Part shown: one piece after another, positions 1-6,648 of the stretch
How positions within the stretch are numbered: position 1 is the stretch's first letter
Layout: each line of letters begins with the position of its first letter
Source of the DNA: an uncultured Azospirillum sp.
GTDB lineage: Bacteria; Pseudomonadota; Alphaproteobacteria; RF32; CAG-239
Assembly (NCBI GenBank): GCA_946184595.1
Contig: CAMHFM010000002.1
Location: 1 to 24,224 of the forward strand
Direction of reading: 5' to 3'
Length of the DNA: 24,224 bases
Made by a program: the position numbers and the translations under genes
Notes under the pieces: generated by a model
Told to the model about the DNA's origin: nothing
Seen by the model: the letters and a program-made list of their open reading frames with translations, nothing else
The model's database searches: none

Positions 1-192
1 ACGATCTTAAATAAAGTTATTGAAAATCAGAGACTTGCTGCGGCAAATTTGGAAACCAATATCAGCCAAATTAAAGATGCAGATAAAGAAGAAGCAGCCG
101 TTAAATTATTGATGTCTGAAAATGCTCTTGAAGCTTCTTATTCAATTCTTTCCAGTGTGTCAAAAATGTCACTCTTGAATTACCTTAAATAA
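1..192 (+). CDS. flgL: FlgL-type flagellar hook-filament junction protein, C-terminal fragment
   Basis: Frame 1 is open from the window edge to TAA at 190-192 and encodes the last 63 residues of a protein. It is a heptad-rich helix that ends in ALEASYSILSSVSKMSLLNYL. The ALEAS...SLLNYL ending is typical of alphaproteobacterial FlgL (HAP3), a flagellin-family protein whose terminal helices pack in the hook-filament junction; ordinary flagellins end differently. The 5' part lies outside the window, so length and start are unknown. The downstream neighbour mnmA is on the other strand, and I see no clear terminator in the 49-bp gap. Identification rests on the C-terminal helix only; another flagellin-family protein is possible. 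Confidence 0.75.
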   Translation, partial: TILNKVIENQRLAAANLETNISQIKDADKEEAAVKLLMSENALEASYSILSSVSKMSLLNYLK

Positions 193-241
193 GAACTGCA
201 TATCATAAGTTATCAGCGTATCGATTACGGAATAAAAGATC

Positions 242-1315
242 TTAAAATACTTTATCGATAATACCTCCACCGAGAACGTATTCTTTTTCGTCATAAAGAA
301 CAACAGATTGTCCTGGTGTTAAGGCTTTTTGCATATCTGTAAATTCAACTTTAAGTTCATCATCTGTTGCGCTTGCTATTGCTTGAACAGGTTTTTGAGA
401 TGAGCGAATTTTTGCCAGAATTTTAGTTGGTTTTGATAACAAGTCCGATGATGTCCATACCAAATTATGAGCAATCAAACCTTGCTTAAAGGATTCATCA
501 GCAAATCCTAAAATAACTTCATTTTTTTCTTTATTTAAACCGATAACGTATAGGGGTTTTTCTGCAGATATTCCTAATCCGCGGCGTTGGCCGATTGTGA
601 AATTCCAAATTCCCTGATGTGTTCCCAAAATTTTGCCGTCGGTGGTTACAAAGTTTCCGGTTTTAGGCTCTGCTTGAATAATATCGTTAATGTCTCCCGA
701 ATAAAAATCTTGGCTATCCGGTTTATCGCTCACAGGAATTCCGGCCTCACGAGCAATTTCTCTGATTTGTTGTTTGGTATAGTCTCCGAGAGGCATCATA
801 ATCTTTGACAACTGCTCTTGTGACAACCGATATAAAAAATAAGACTGATCTTTGCTTTTATCAATGGCTGCTCGTAAAAGCCAACGTCCTGTCTTTTCAT
901 CTTGCGTTAAGCGGGCATAGTGACCGGTTGCAAATTTATCAAATTGAAAACCTTGTTCGCGAGCTGTTTCAGGTAGAACGCCAAATTTAATCATGGCATT
1001 ACAGCGAATGCATGGGTTAGGTGTACGTCCGTTTAAGTATTCTTGTTTGAAGTTTTGGAGCACAACTTTTTTATATTGTTCGGTACAGTCAAAGACATGA
1101 TAAGGAATATCTAAATATTGGCAAATTTGGTGTGCCTGTTCAATGTCTTTTTCTTCATGAGGACTGAAACAAGCGTCTTTTCCAAGGGATTTATAAATCT
1201 GTTTTTTATCCCAAATAGACATGGTTGCACCAATAACCTCATGTCCGGCTTTTTTTAATAAATATGCAGTTACTGCAGAATCGACACCGCCGCTTAATCC
1301 GACCAATATTTTCAT
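242..1315 (-). CDS. mnmA: tRNA-specific 2-thiouridylase MnmA (CxxC type, second catalytic Cys absent)
   Basis: MnmA makes the 2-thio group of U34 in tRNA for Lys, Glu and Gln by adenylating the base and transferring sulfur, in the cytoplasm. The 357-residue product has the usual family length. The PP-loop SGGVDS is at 8-13, NPCIRCN at 100-106 and ATGHYAR at 129-135, followed by a C-terminal beta domain with GQRRGLG. The start ATG is preceded by AGAGGAA about 7 nt upstream. CxxC (C102, C105) places it with MnmA proteins that use an iron-sulfur cluster rather than the E. coli DxxC type. Oddly, the second catalytic cysteine (E. coli C199, in DSxxIC) is replaced: the region reads DSQDFYSGD, with Tyr205 at that place. 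C49 in an insert (KDACFSP) and C77 are other cysteines. It diverges from the msbA-like gene. Confidence 0.93.
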   Translation of the reverse strand: MKILVGLSGGVDSAVTAYLLKKAGHEVIGATMSIWDKKQIYKSLGKDACFSPHEEKDIEQAHQICQYLDIPYHVFDCTEQYKKVVLQNFKQEYLNGRTPNPCIRCNAMIKFGVLPETAREQGFQFDKFATGHYARLTQDEKTGRWLLRAAIDKSKDQSYFLYRLSQEQLSKIMMPLGDYTKQQIREIAREAGIPVSDKPDSQDFYSGDINDIIQAEPKTGNFVTTDGKILGTHQGIWNFTIGQRRGLGISAEKPLYVIGLNKEKNEVILGFADESFKQGLIAHNLVWTSSDLLSKPTKILAKIRSSQKPVQAIASATDDELKVEFTDMQKALTPGQSVVLYDEKEYVLGGGIIDKVF

Positions 1316-1470
1316 TAATTTCCTCTGTTTCTTATATTTTATCGGAGTGTACTATACGTTGTTTTTTTGTAAAAATCCAGTATTTTAGAAACAAAAAAAT
1401 AATATTACTTGCCAAATCGATAGAATATGTATAAAGTCTTAGCCATATTTGATATTATGATGAGACTGTT
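1316..1470. other. Divergent intergenic region, mnmA / msbA-like
   Basis: This 155-bp AT-rich spacer must hold the promoters of two divergent genes. On the plus strand TTGCCA at 1409-1414 and TATAAA at 1430-1435 resemble promoter hexamers, but the 15-nt spacing is short, so I do not call a promoter. The only clear signal is the mnmA ribosome binding site (AGAGGAA on the minus strand) at its left edge. No small gene is visible. Confidence 0.5.
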
Positions 1471-3234
1471 ATGTTTAAAAAATTAACTACCAAACTTAAA
1501 TCTACTTATACTATTAGTAACTACTTAAAGATTATGCCTTATGTGAAACCTTATTGGTTTCGAGGGATGATGTCCGTTCTAATCACTATTCCGATTGGAG
1601 CTATGGATGCCGTTATTGCGTGGGCTCTTCGTCCATATATGGATATCGTTATGGTTGAGCAAAATACGGCTTCAACAAATTATATTCCGGTTTTAATTGT
1701 GGTTTTCAGCTGTGTTCAAAGTGTTCTTAATTACGGGGCAACATATTTGAATACATGGTTCGGACGTAAATTATCAAATGATGTTAAATTAGATTTATTT
1801 AAAAAACTAATGCGGAAAGAGGCCAGTTTCTTTGATAATACATCTTCCGGTGAAGTTATGTATCGTTATAACGGAGATGTCGATTTAGCATGTAACGGTT
1901 TATTGGTGAATATCAAATTATTTACAACCAGATTGTTTTCTTCTTTATCATTAATTGGTGTTTTAATTTATAATTCATGGCAGTTAGCAATCGTTGCAAT
2001 TATTGTTTTATTGGGTGCTTTGTTCCCGCTAACAACGGTTCGTCGTCGTATTAAGTCATTGGTTGATAAAACCATCTTTTCAGGTTCAGCTGTAATGACA
2101 CATTATAATGAGACGTATTCCGGTAATCGAATCGTTACCTCTTATAATTTATATGAGCACCAATATAATAAATTTAAAAATACGCTTAATGATTTGTTTA
2201 AGCTTGGTATTAAAATGATTCAACGTACCGGCATTATGTCACCGTTGATGCATTTTGTTGTTTCTATTGGTATTGCTGTTATTATTTGGCTTGGTAGCTA
2301 TTTGATTGTTACGAAACAGATTACGCCGGGTGCATTTGTTTCGTTTATTACGGCATTAATTATGCTTTATAATCCGATTAAAAGTATTGGTAATAATTTT
2401 ACGGCGGTTCAAGCTTCGTTACTTGCGATGGAGCGTGTTTTCGGAATTCTTGAGTCTGAGCCGACTATTCGAGATATGAAAAAAGCTAAATCTCTCGATA
2501 AAATTAAGCATGATATTGTATTTAAGGATGTTTGTTTTGAATATACCAAAGGTAAACCTATTCTTAAGCATATCAACTTACAGGCGAAGGTCGGGCAAAC
2601 AATTGCTTTTGTCGGTAATTCCGGTGGCGGTAAGTCAACAATAGTCAGCTTGTTACCTCGTTTTTATGATATTCAAGGTGGCTCTATCTTAATTGATGGT
2701 GAAGATATTCGCCACTTTAAGTTGGATTCTTTACGTAGTCATATTGCTATGGTTTTCCAAGATAATTTCTTATTTAGCGGAACTATTCGCGATAATATTA
2801 TTTTGGGCAAACCGACAGCAACTGAAGAGGAAATTAATCAGGCGGTTAAGTCAGCTTGTTTAGAGGAGTTTATTAATACGCTGGAAAAAGGTTTGGACAC
2901 AGAAATCGGTGAACGTGGTGTCTTGCTTTCCGGTGGTCAAAAGCAACGTATTGCAATTGCTCGTGCTTTCTTGAAAAATGCCCCAATTGTTATTTTGGAT
3001 GAAGCAACTTCGGCCTTAGATAATAAATCTGAAGCAATTGTTCAGCAAGCGATTGATAACTTAATGAATAATCGTACGGTTTTTGTTATTGCTCACCGCT
3101 TATCAACAGTTCGTAATGCCAGCAAAATTGTTGTTATCAATAATGGTGAAAAGGTTGAAGAGGGAACGCATGAGGAGCTCTTGAAAAAAGAGGATGGGGC
3201 TTATGCTGCTCTTTATAAGATGCAACTCAAGTAA
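1471..3234 (+). CDS. MsbA-like ABC exporter (lipid A / multidrug family)
   Basis: This is a 587-residue half-transporter with a transmembrane domain (about 25-310) fused to an ATPase domain (about 345-587). MsbA-type dimers flip lipid A-core across the inner membrane. The ATPase motifs are intact: Walker A GNSGGGKST (382-390), Q-loop VFQDN (428-432), signature LSGGQ (486-490), Walker B VILDE (507-511) and H-loop His542. The order and length match MsbA and its relatives. LptG later in the window shows that LPS is exported, which fits an MsbA role, but bacterial genomes often carry several such exporters, so I give no symbol. No strong ribosome binding site precedes the ATG; upstream ATGs at 1457 and 1460 are out of frame. 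The stop codon falls at the left end of the palindromic element. Confidence 0.88.
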   Translation: MFKKLTTKLKSTYTISNYLKIMPYVKPYWFRGMMSVLITIPIGAMDAVIAWALRPYMDIVMVEQNTASTNYIPVLIVVFSCVQSVLNYGATYLNTWFGRKLSNDVKLDLFKKLMRKEASFFDNTSSGEVMYRYNGDVDLACNGLLVNIKLFTTRLFSSLSLIGVLIYNSWQLAIVAIIVLLGALFPLTTVRRRIKSLVDKTIFSGSAVMTHYNETYSGNRIVTSYNLYEHQYNKFKNTLNDLFKLGIKMIQRTGIMSPLMHFVVSIGIAVIIWLGSYLIVTKQITPGAFVSFITALIMLYNPIKSIGNNFTAVQASLLAMERVFGILESEPTIRDMKKAKSLDKIKHDIVFKDVCFEYTKGKPILKHINLQAKVGQTIAFVGNSGGGKSTIVSLLPRFYDIQGGSILIDGEDIRHFKLDSLRSHIAMVFQDNFLFSGTIRDNIILGKPTATEEEINQAVKSACLEEFINTLEKGLDTEIGERGVLLSGGQKQRIAIARAFLKNAPIVILDEATSALDNKSEAIVQQAIDNLMNNRTVFVIAHRLSTVRNASKIVVINNGEKVEEGTHEELLKKEDGAYAALYKMQLK

Positions 3235-3356
3235 AAATACGCTCTTTGTGTTTCTAGTGCAGATATCTCGAAAATTATTCGGTCATGTACGCTTGAGTAC
3301 ACTCCCTTCATAATTTTTTCGATATCTTACTATAAACAGCAAATATCGTATTTTTA
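3232..3356. repeat. 125-bp imperfect palindrome with TA ends (MITE/ERIC-like element)
   Basis: The left arm (3233-3278) and right arm (3310-3355) are inverted repeats of about 46 bp that pair over most of their length with small mismatches and one- or two-base bulges. The outermost 10 bp pair perfectly (TAAAAATACG with CGTATTTTTA). The 31-bp tip holds a second hairpin, TGTAC-GCTTGA-GTACA (3286-3301). The element begins at the TA of the msbA-like stop codon and ends in TA. Its size is like ERIC elements, and the TA ends are like miniature elements of the IS630/mariner group. A half copy lies 42 bp further on. As RNA it would form a long hairpin directly after the msbA-like gene, so a role in 3'-end protection or termination is possible. 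Confidence 0.75.
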
Positions 3357-3397
3357 GAAAAAGTTTCTTTGTATTAGTCTCATTCTCCAAGTTTTAG

Positions 3398-3436
3398 TAA
3401 AAAATACGTTCTTTGTGTTTCTAGTGCAGATATTTC
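3398..3436. repeat. Half copy of the palindromic element (left arm only)
   Basis: Positions 3400-3436 match 3233-3269 in 35 of 37 bases; the two differences are C/T. The copy is in the same orientation and also begins with TA plus an A run. No matching right arm follows; the sequence becomes unrelated near 3437. It lies just upstream of the putative promoter of the small membrane protein gene. It could be a deletion remnant of a second insertion or a partial duplication. Confidence 0.75.
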
Positions 3437-3463
3437 ATTAAAAATTAATCAAGCGGATTTTTG

Positions 3464-3497
3464 TTGTTTGATGGACAAAAATGTGGTATTCTATAAG
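3464..3497 (+). promoter_or_regulatory. Putative promoter of the small membrane protein gene
   Basis: Two overlapping hexamer pairs are visible: TTGTTT (3464-3469) with TATTCT (3487-3492) at 17 nt, and TTGATG (3468-3473) with TATAAG (3492-3497) at 18 nt. Either would start transcription about 25-30 nt before the ATG at 3527. This rests on consensus matching by eye only. Confidence 0.35.
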
Positions 3498-3526
3498 TAA
3501 GAATTAATTATTAATCTATATTTATT

Positions 3527-3904
3527 ATGTTAAGTACAATTTTTGGAATCTTATTGACCATCCTTGGACTTTTGGCTCTTTGGTTTGTGGTCGTAGTGAT
3601 TTTAAGTATTTGCGGTGCCGCAATTCAATTAACATTGCAATCTCCCATCTTTTGGGCTGCTGTGATAGGTGGACTTCTTGTTTACCTTTGTGGAGGTCGT
3701 TCTGATTCAGCTATTTGGGCTGGTATCATTGTAGGTGGTGGTATAATGTTAGTGTATTATATATATTCGATATTCGGATCAAATATGATAAAAATTGTTA
3801 TTTGCACAGCAATCGGTGGTTTTATCGGTTATATATGTGGAGATTTATCAATTTTGTTTGCTATCATAGGGGGGCTGATAGGTATATATATATGTAAAAA
3901 ATAA
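3527..3904 (+). CDS. Small glycine-rich multi-pass membrane protein, function unknown
   Basis: The 125-residue product is almost wholly hydrophobic, with about four or five predicted membrane segments (roughly 5-33, 41-57, 63-82, 86-104 and 106-122). It has glycine clusters (VIGGLLVYLCGG, IIVGGGIM, AIGGFIGYICG) typical of tightly packed helices. The second half looks like two related Gly-rich hairpins (IGGFIGYICG, IGGLIGIYIC). I do not recognise a family. No strong ribosome binding site precedes the ATG, but a promoter-like sequence upstream and a clear hairpin terminator downstream support a separate single-gene unit. It lies between the palindromic repeats and the convergent FAD protein gene. 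Confidence 0.65.
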   Translation: MLSTIFGILLTILGLLALWFVVVVILSICGAAIQLTLQSPIFWAAVIGGLLVYLCGGRSDSAIWAGIIVGGGIMLVYYIYSIFGSNMIKIVICTAIGGFIGYICGDLSILFAIIGGLIGIYICKK

Positions 3905-3907
3905 AAG

Positions 3908-3958
3908 AAAGCGGGGAATTAAAGACAGGTTATCTGTTATTTTACCCCCGCTTTTTTT
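3908..3958. terminator. Rho-independent terminator shared by convergent genes
   Basis: AAAGCGGGG (about 3908-3916) pairs with CCCCGCTTT (about 3946-3954), with an inner GACAG/CTGT helix, and T residues follow on the plus strand. It terminates the 3527-3904 gene. The right side of the stem and its T run lie inside the last codons of the minus-strand FAD protein gene, whose stop is at 3937-3939, so the hairpin also encodes that protein's C-terminal K-K-A-G-V-K. Confidence 0.75.
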
Positions 3959-5547
3959 GTGTCTTCTTCTTGTAAGCAAATCTTTAAGCCGTCAACGGCA
4001 GAGGAGATAATACCGCCGGCATATCCGGCACCTTCACCGCAAGGGAATAAGCCTTTGATATTTGATTCAAAATTTTCATCGCGATAGATACGAATAGGAG
4101 AAGAACTTCTGGTTTCAACGCCGGTCATTATGGCATTATCGTCTGCAAAGCCGTGTAACTTTTTATCCATATCGACGATTGCTTTGGCTAGTGTTGCTGT
4201 AATATATTCAGGAAACAACAGGCTTAAGTCCGTCGGTGTTACACCAGGGGTATAAGAAGGTGCCACATCTCCGAGTTTATGAGAGGGACGGGATTGTAAA
4301 AAATCTCCAACTAGTTGTATCGGTGCATGGTAATTTTTGCCGCCTAATTCAAAAGCTTTATGTTCAAGTTGTTGTTGAAAATACATTCCTTGCAGTGGGT
4401 GTTTGCCGCCAAAATCTTCCGGTGTTACGCCAACCAGCAGAGCGGCATTGGCGTTTTCTTTGTCACGGGCAAATTCACTCATACCATTGGTAACAACGGT
4501 ATTTTCTTCCGAAGCTGCGGCAACAACTTGTCCACCAGGACACATACAAAAAGTATAAGCGGAGCGACCATCCGGATAATGGACAGCTAATTTATAGTCA
4601 GCAGCGCCTAAAGCTGGGTGGTTAGCATAACGCCCATATTGGCTTTGATTTATCATTGTTTGGCGATGCTCGATGCGAACGCCAATGGAAAAAGGTTTTT
4701 GCTCAATTTGTATGCCGCGTTCATAAAGCATTTGGAATGTATCTCGAGCGCTGTGTCCAAGGGCTAAAATGACGCAATCAGAGGCGATTTCTTCAATTTC
4801 TCCATCAGCTTTTTTGACTTTTACGCCTTGTATTTTATTATCTTTAATAATCAAATCAGTTACCTGATGTTCAAAGCGATATTCGCCACCAAGAGAGGTA
4901 ATTTTTTTGCGAATATTAGCCACAACGGTGACTAATTTATCGGTTCCGATATGGGGTTTAGCCAGATACAAAATTTCTTCCGGGGCGCCGGCCTCGGTCA
5001 GCTCTTGCAAAACTTTACGCATAAATGGTGTTTTTTTGATACCGGTCATTAATTTACCGTCGGAAAAAGTACCGGCACCGCCTTCGCCAAATTGAACGTT
5101 GGAATTGGTGTTAAGTTTTCCTTTTTCCCAAAAGGTTTTAATATCTTGTTGACGGCGAGAAACTTCTTTGCCTCTTTCGAGTAAAATTGGTTTCATTCCC
5201 ATTTTAGCCAGCGCTAATCCGGCAAACATTCCTGCCGGTCCGGTGCCGACAATAATCGGTCTTGATTTTGGTGTAAGGCGTAAAGCAGGGGTAAAAGGTT
5301 CATTTTTGACAAGTTCGCAATCTTTCCAAGCGAGAATGGAGAGAATATAATCTTCATCTCCTCTGACTTCCATATCAATAGAATAGACAAAGCACACATT
5401 GGTTTTGTTGCGGGCATCAATAGATTTTTTTGCAATGCGAATATTTTTAATATATTCGGGGTCTAATCCGGTTTTCATGGAGACGATTTCTTTTAATCCC
5501 TCCAAATCAATATCAAGATTTGCTTTGATGTTATTAACTCTTATCAT
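3937..5547 (-). CDS. FAD-dependent dehydrogenase of the COG2509 type
   Basis: The 536-residue product has a small N-terminal alpha/beta domain (about 1-90), then a Rossmann FAD-binding fold: RPIIVGTGPAGMFAG with GTGPAG at 101-106 and acidic E124 after the second strand. GEGGAGTFSDGKL (154-166) and a C-terminal LFPCGEGAGYAGGIISSA segment are hallmarks of the uncharacterised COG2509 dehydrogenases. These are cytosolic flavoproteins of about 500-540 residues; substrate and reaction are not established. The start ATG has only a weak AGG about 8 nt upstream. It is a lone gene, convergent with the small membrane protein and divergent from the gene at 5625, and its 3' end overlaps the shared terminator. 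Confidence 0.88.
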   Translation of the reverse strand: MIRVNNIKANLDIDLEGLKEIVSMKTGLDPEYIKNIRIAKKSIDARNKTNVCFVYSIDMEVRGDEDYILSILAWKDCELVKNEPFTPALRLTPKSRPIIVGTGPAGMFAGLALAKMGMKPILLERGKEVSRRQQDIKTFWEKGKLNTNSNVQFGEGGAGTFSDGKLMTGIKKTPFMRKVLQELTEAGAPEEILYLAKPHIGTDKLVTVVANIRKKITSLGGEYRFEHQVTDLIIKDNKIQGVKVKKADGEIEEIASDCVILALGHSARDTFQMLYERGIQIEQKPFSIGVRIEHRQTMINQSQYGRYANHPALGAADYKLAVHYPDGRSAYTFCMCPGGQVVAAASEENTVVTNGMSEFARDKENANAALLVGVTPEDFGGKHPLQGMYFQQQLEHKAFELGGKNYHAPIQLVGDFLQSRPSHKLGDVAPSYTPGVTPTDLSLLFPEYITATLAKAIVDMDKKLHGFADDNAIMTGVETRSSSPIRIYRDENFESNIKGLFPCGEGAGYAGGIISSAVDGLKICLQEEDTKKAGVK

Positions 5548-5624
5548 AAAGTGCCTATTTTTATGCTTGTCAAAATTCTAAATGCTCATTATATTCGTAA
5601 CAGGTAAAATGGCAAGGTAAAAAG

Positions 5625-6290
5625 ATGGCAACAGATTATAACATTTTTATAATATGGAATACGGCACGTTTCAAAGAAGAGGAAGTTATTGCAGCAATTT
5701 CTGAAAAATTTGAAATTGTGAAGCAGTATGAAATTTTCTGGACACCTAAATTTTTTACTCAGAATTTGTCACGTTTTTACGGTAAAAAGTTGCCTTCTGC
5801 TAAAAGTAAGTTGAAACTTTGCGGACAAGGAAGTTTTTTAGTATTAATTGTTAAAGATAATTCTCCGCTTATTACGGATAACGGGAAAAATCAGAATATG
5901 AGCGCGATGAAATATCATCTTCGTCAGCTTTTAGGCGGAAATTATTTGCATGCCAGTGATAATCAGGCTGAAGCTGAAGAAAATTTATATTTTTTATTCG
6001 GAAAAAGTTTAAAACGTTTGTTGCTTGAACCGATTTTTAAGAAAGTTAAAGTGGTTAAACAAGATTTAATCGGTGTGCCGACGTGGCTTGATGAAGAAAA
6101 TGTCCGTAAAGCTCTTAAGCGTGTTCCTAATGCTGTTTGGGATAAAGAGAAAAAGGTAATTGTTTGTTCGGATGTACCTTTTGCTTGTCGAATTTTGAAT
6201 GCACATAAAGTTAAATGGACATGGCATCGTAACAGATACAAAATTAATATCCGCGGTCGAGATGAAATTTTTAAGATTAAAAAAGCTTAA
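5625..6290 (+). CDS. Hypothetical protein with a diverged nucleoside-diphosphate-kinase-like domain
   Basis: A 221-residue soluble protein; I do not know a named family for it. Residues 5-130 look like a remote NDK fold: an opening strand (IFIIWNTAR), a helix and strand (ISEKFEIVKQYEI), a helix with FYG, the strand FLVLIVKDN, and GGNYLHASDN (104-113), then an alternating acidic helix and YFLFG. In NDK the matching segment is GRNxIHGSDS, whose His carries the phosphate; here His109, Asn106 and SD are kept, but the Lys and Arg residues that bind nucleotide are not. Residues 140-221 form a basic tail rich in Lys and Arg. The ATG follows CAAGG by about 8 nt. Its stop overlaps the stop of the next, convergent gene in TTAA. 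The NDK link is inference. Confidence 0.7.
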   Translation: MATDYNIFIIWNTARFKEEEVIAAISEKFEIVKQYEIFWTPKFFTQNLSRFYGKKLPSAKSKLKLCGQGSFLVLIVKDNSPLITDNGKNQNMSAMKYHLRQLLGGNYLHASDNQAEAEENLYFLFGKSLKRLLLEPIFKKVKVVKQDLIGVPTWLDEENVRKALKRVPNAVWDKEKKVIVCSDVPFACRILNAHKVKWTWHRNRYKINIRGRDEIFKIKKA

Positions 6291-6595
6291 TTGTCATCAT
6301 CTTCCTGATGAGTAAAGAAAATTTGCCAAATACCGTGGCGATAAAGCCATAAATTGATAAATCCTAAAACAACAGATAAAGAGCCAAACAGGTATAATAG
6401 ATAATACCAGTTTAGTTCGGCAGCAGACATCATGACATCTTGTCCGCTAACTCGAATGAGGCCGATAGCTACAGCCGTGACCGCAAAGCAAATGAAAAAA
6501 GCCAGCGTCCATATTTTTTGCAAGTGCTGTTTGGGTAAGATAAAGCTTGTTATCAGATAGATTAAAAACAAAGAAAAGAGCAAATATAATTCCAT
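6287..6595 (-). CDS. Small three-helix inner-membrane protein, function unknown
   Basis: The 102-residue product has three predicted membrane segments (about 3-22, 29-47 and 64-85) and an acidic tail ending EDDDN; no family was recognised. The start is well supported by AAAGGAGA about 8 nt upstream of ATG, one of the best ribosome binding sites in the window. It lies 53 bp downstream of recG on the same strand and may be cotranscribed with it. The stop overlaps the convergent gene by four bases. Confidence 0.7.
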   Translation of the reverse strand: MELYLLFSLFLIYLITSFILPKQHLQKIWTLAFFICFAVTAVAIGLIRVSGQDVMMSAAELNWYYLLYLFGSLSVVLGFINLWLYRHGIWQIFFTHQEDDDN

Positions 6596-6648
6596 CGGTG
6601 AGGTCTCCTTTGGAATGATATATAATCAGAGAAAAGAGATTTTAAATG

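Noticed and set aside
4236..4590. Plus-strand open frames inside the FAD protein gene
   Set aside because: Antisense shadows of a clearly conserved flavoprotein; no ribosome binding site or recognisable protein.
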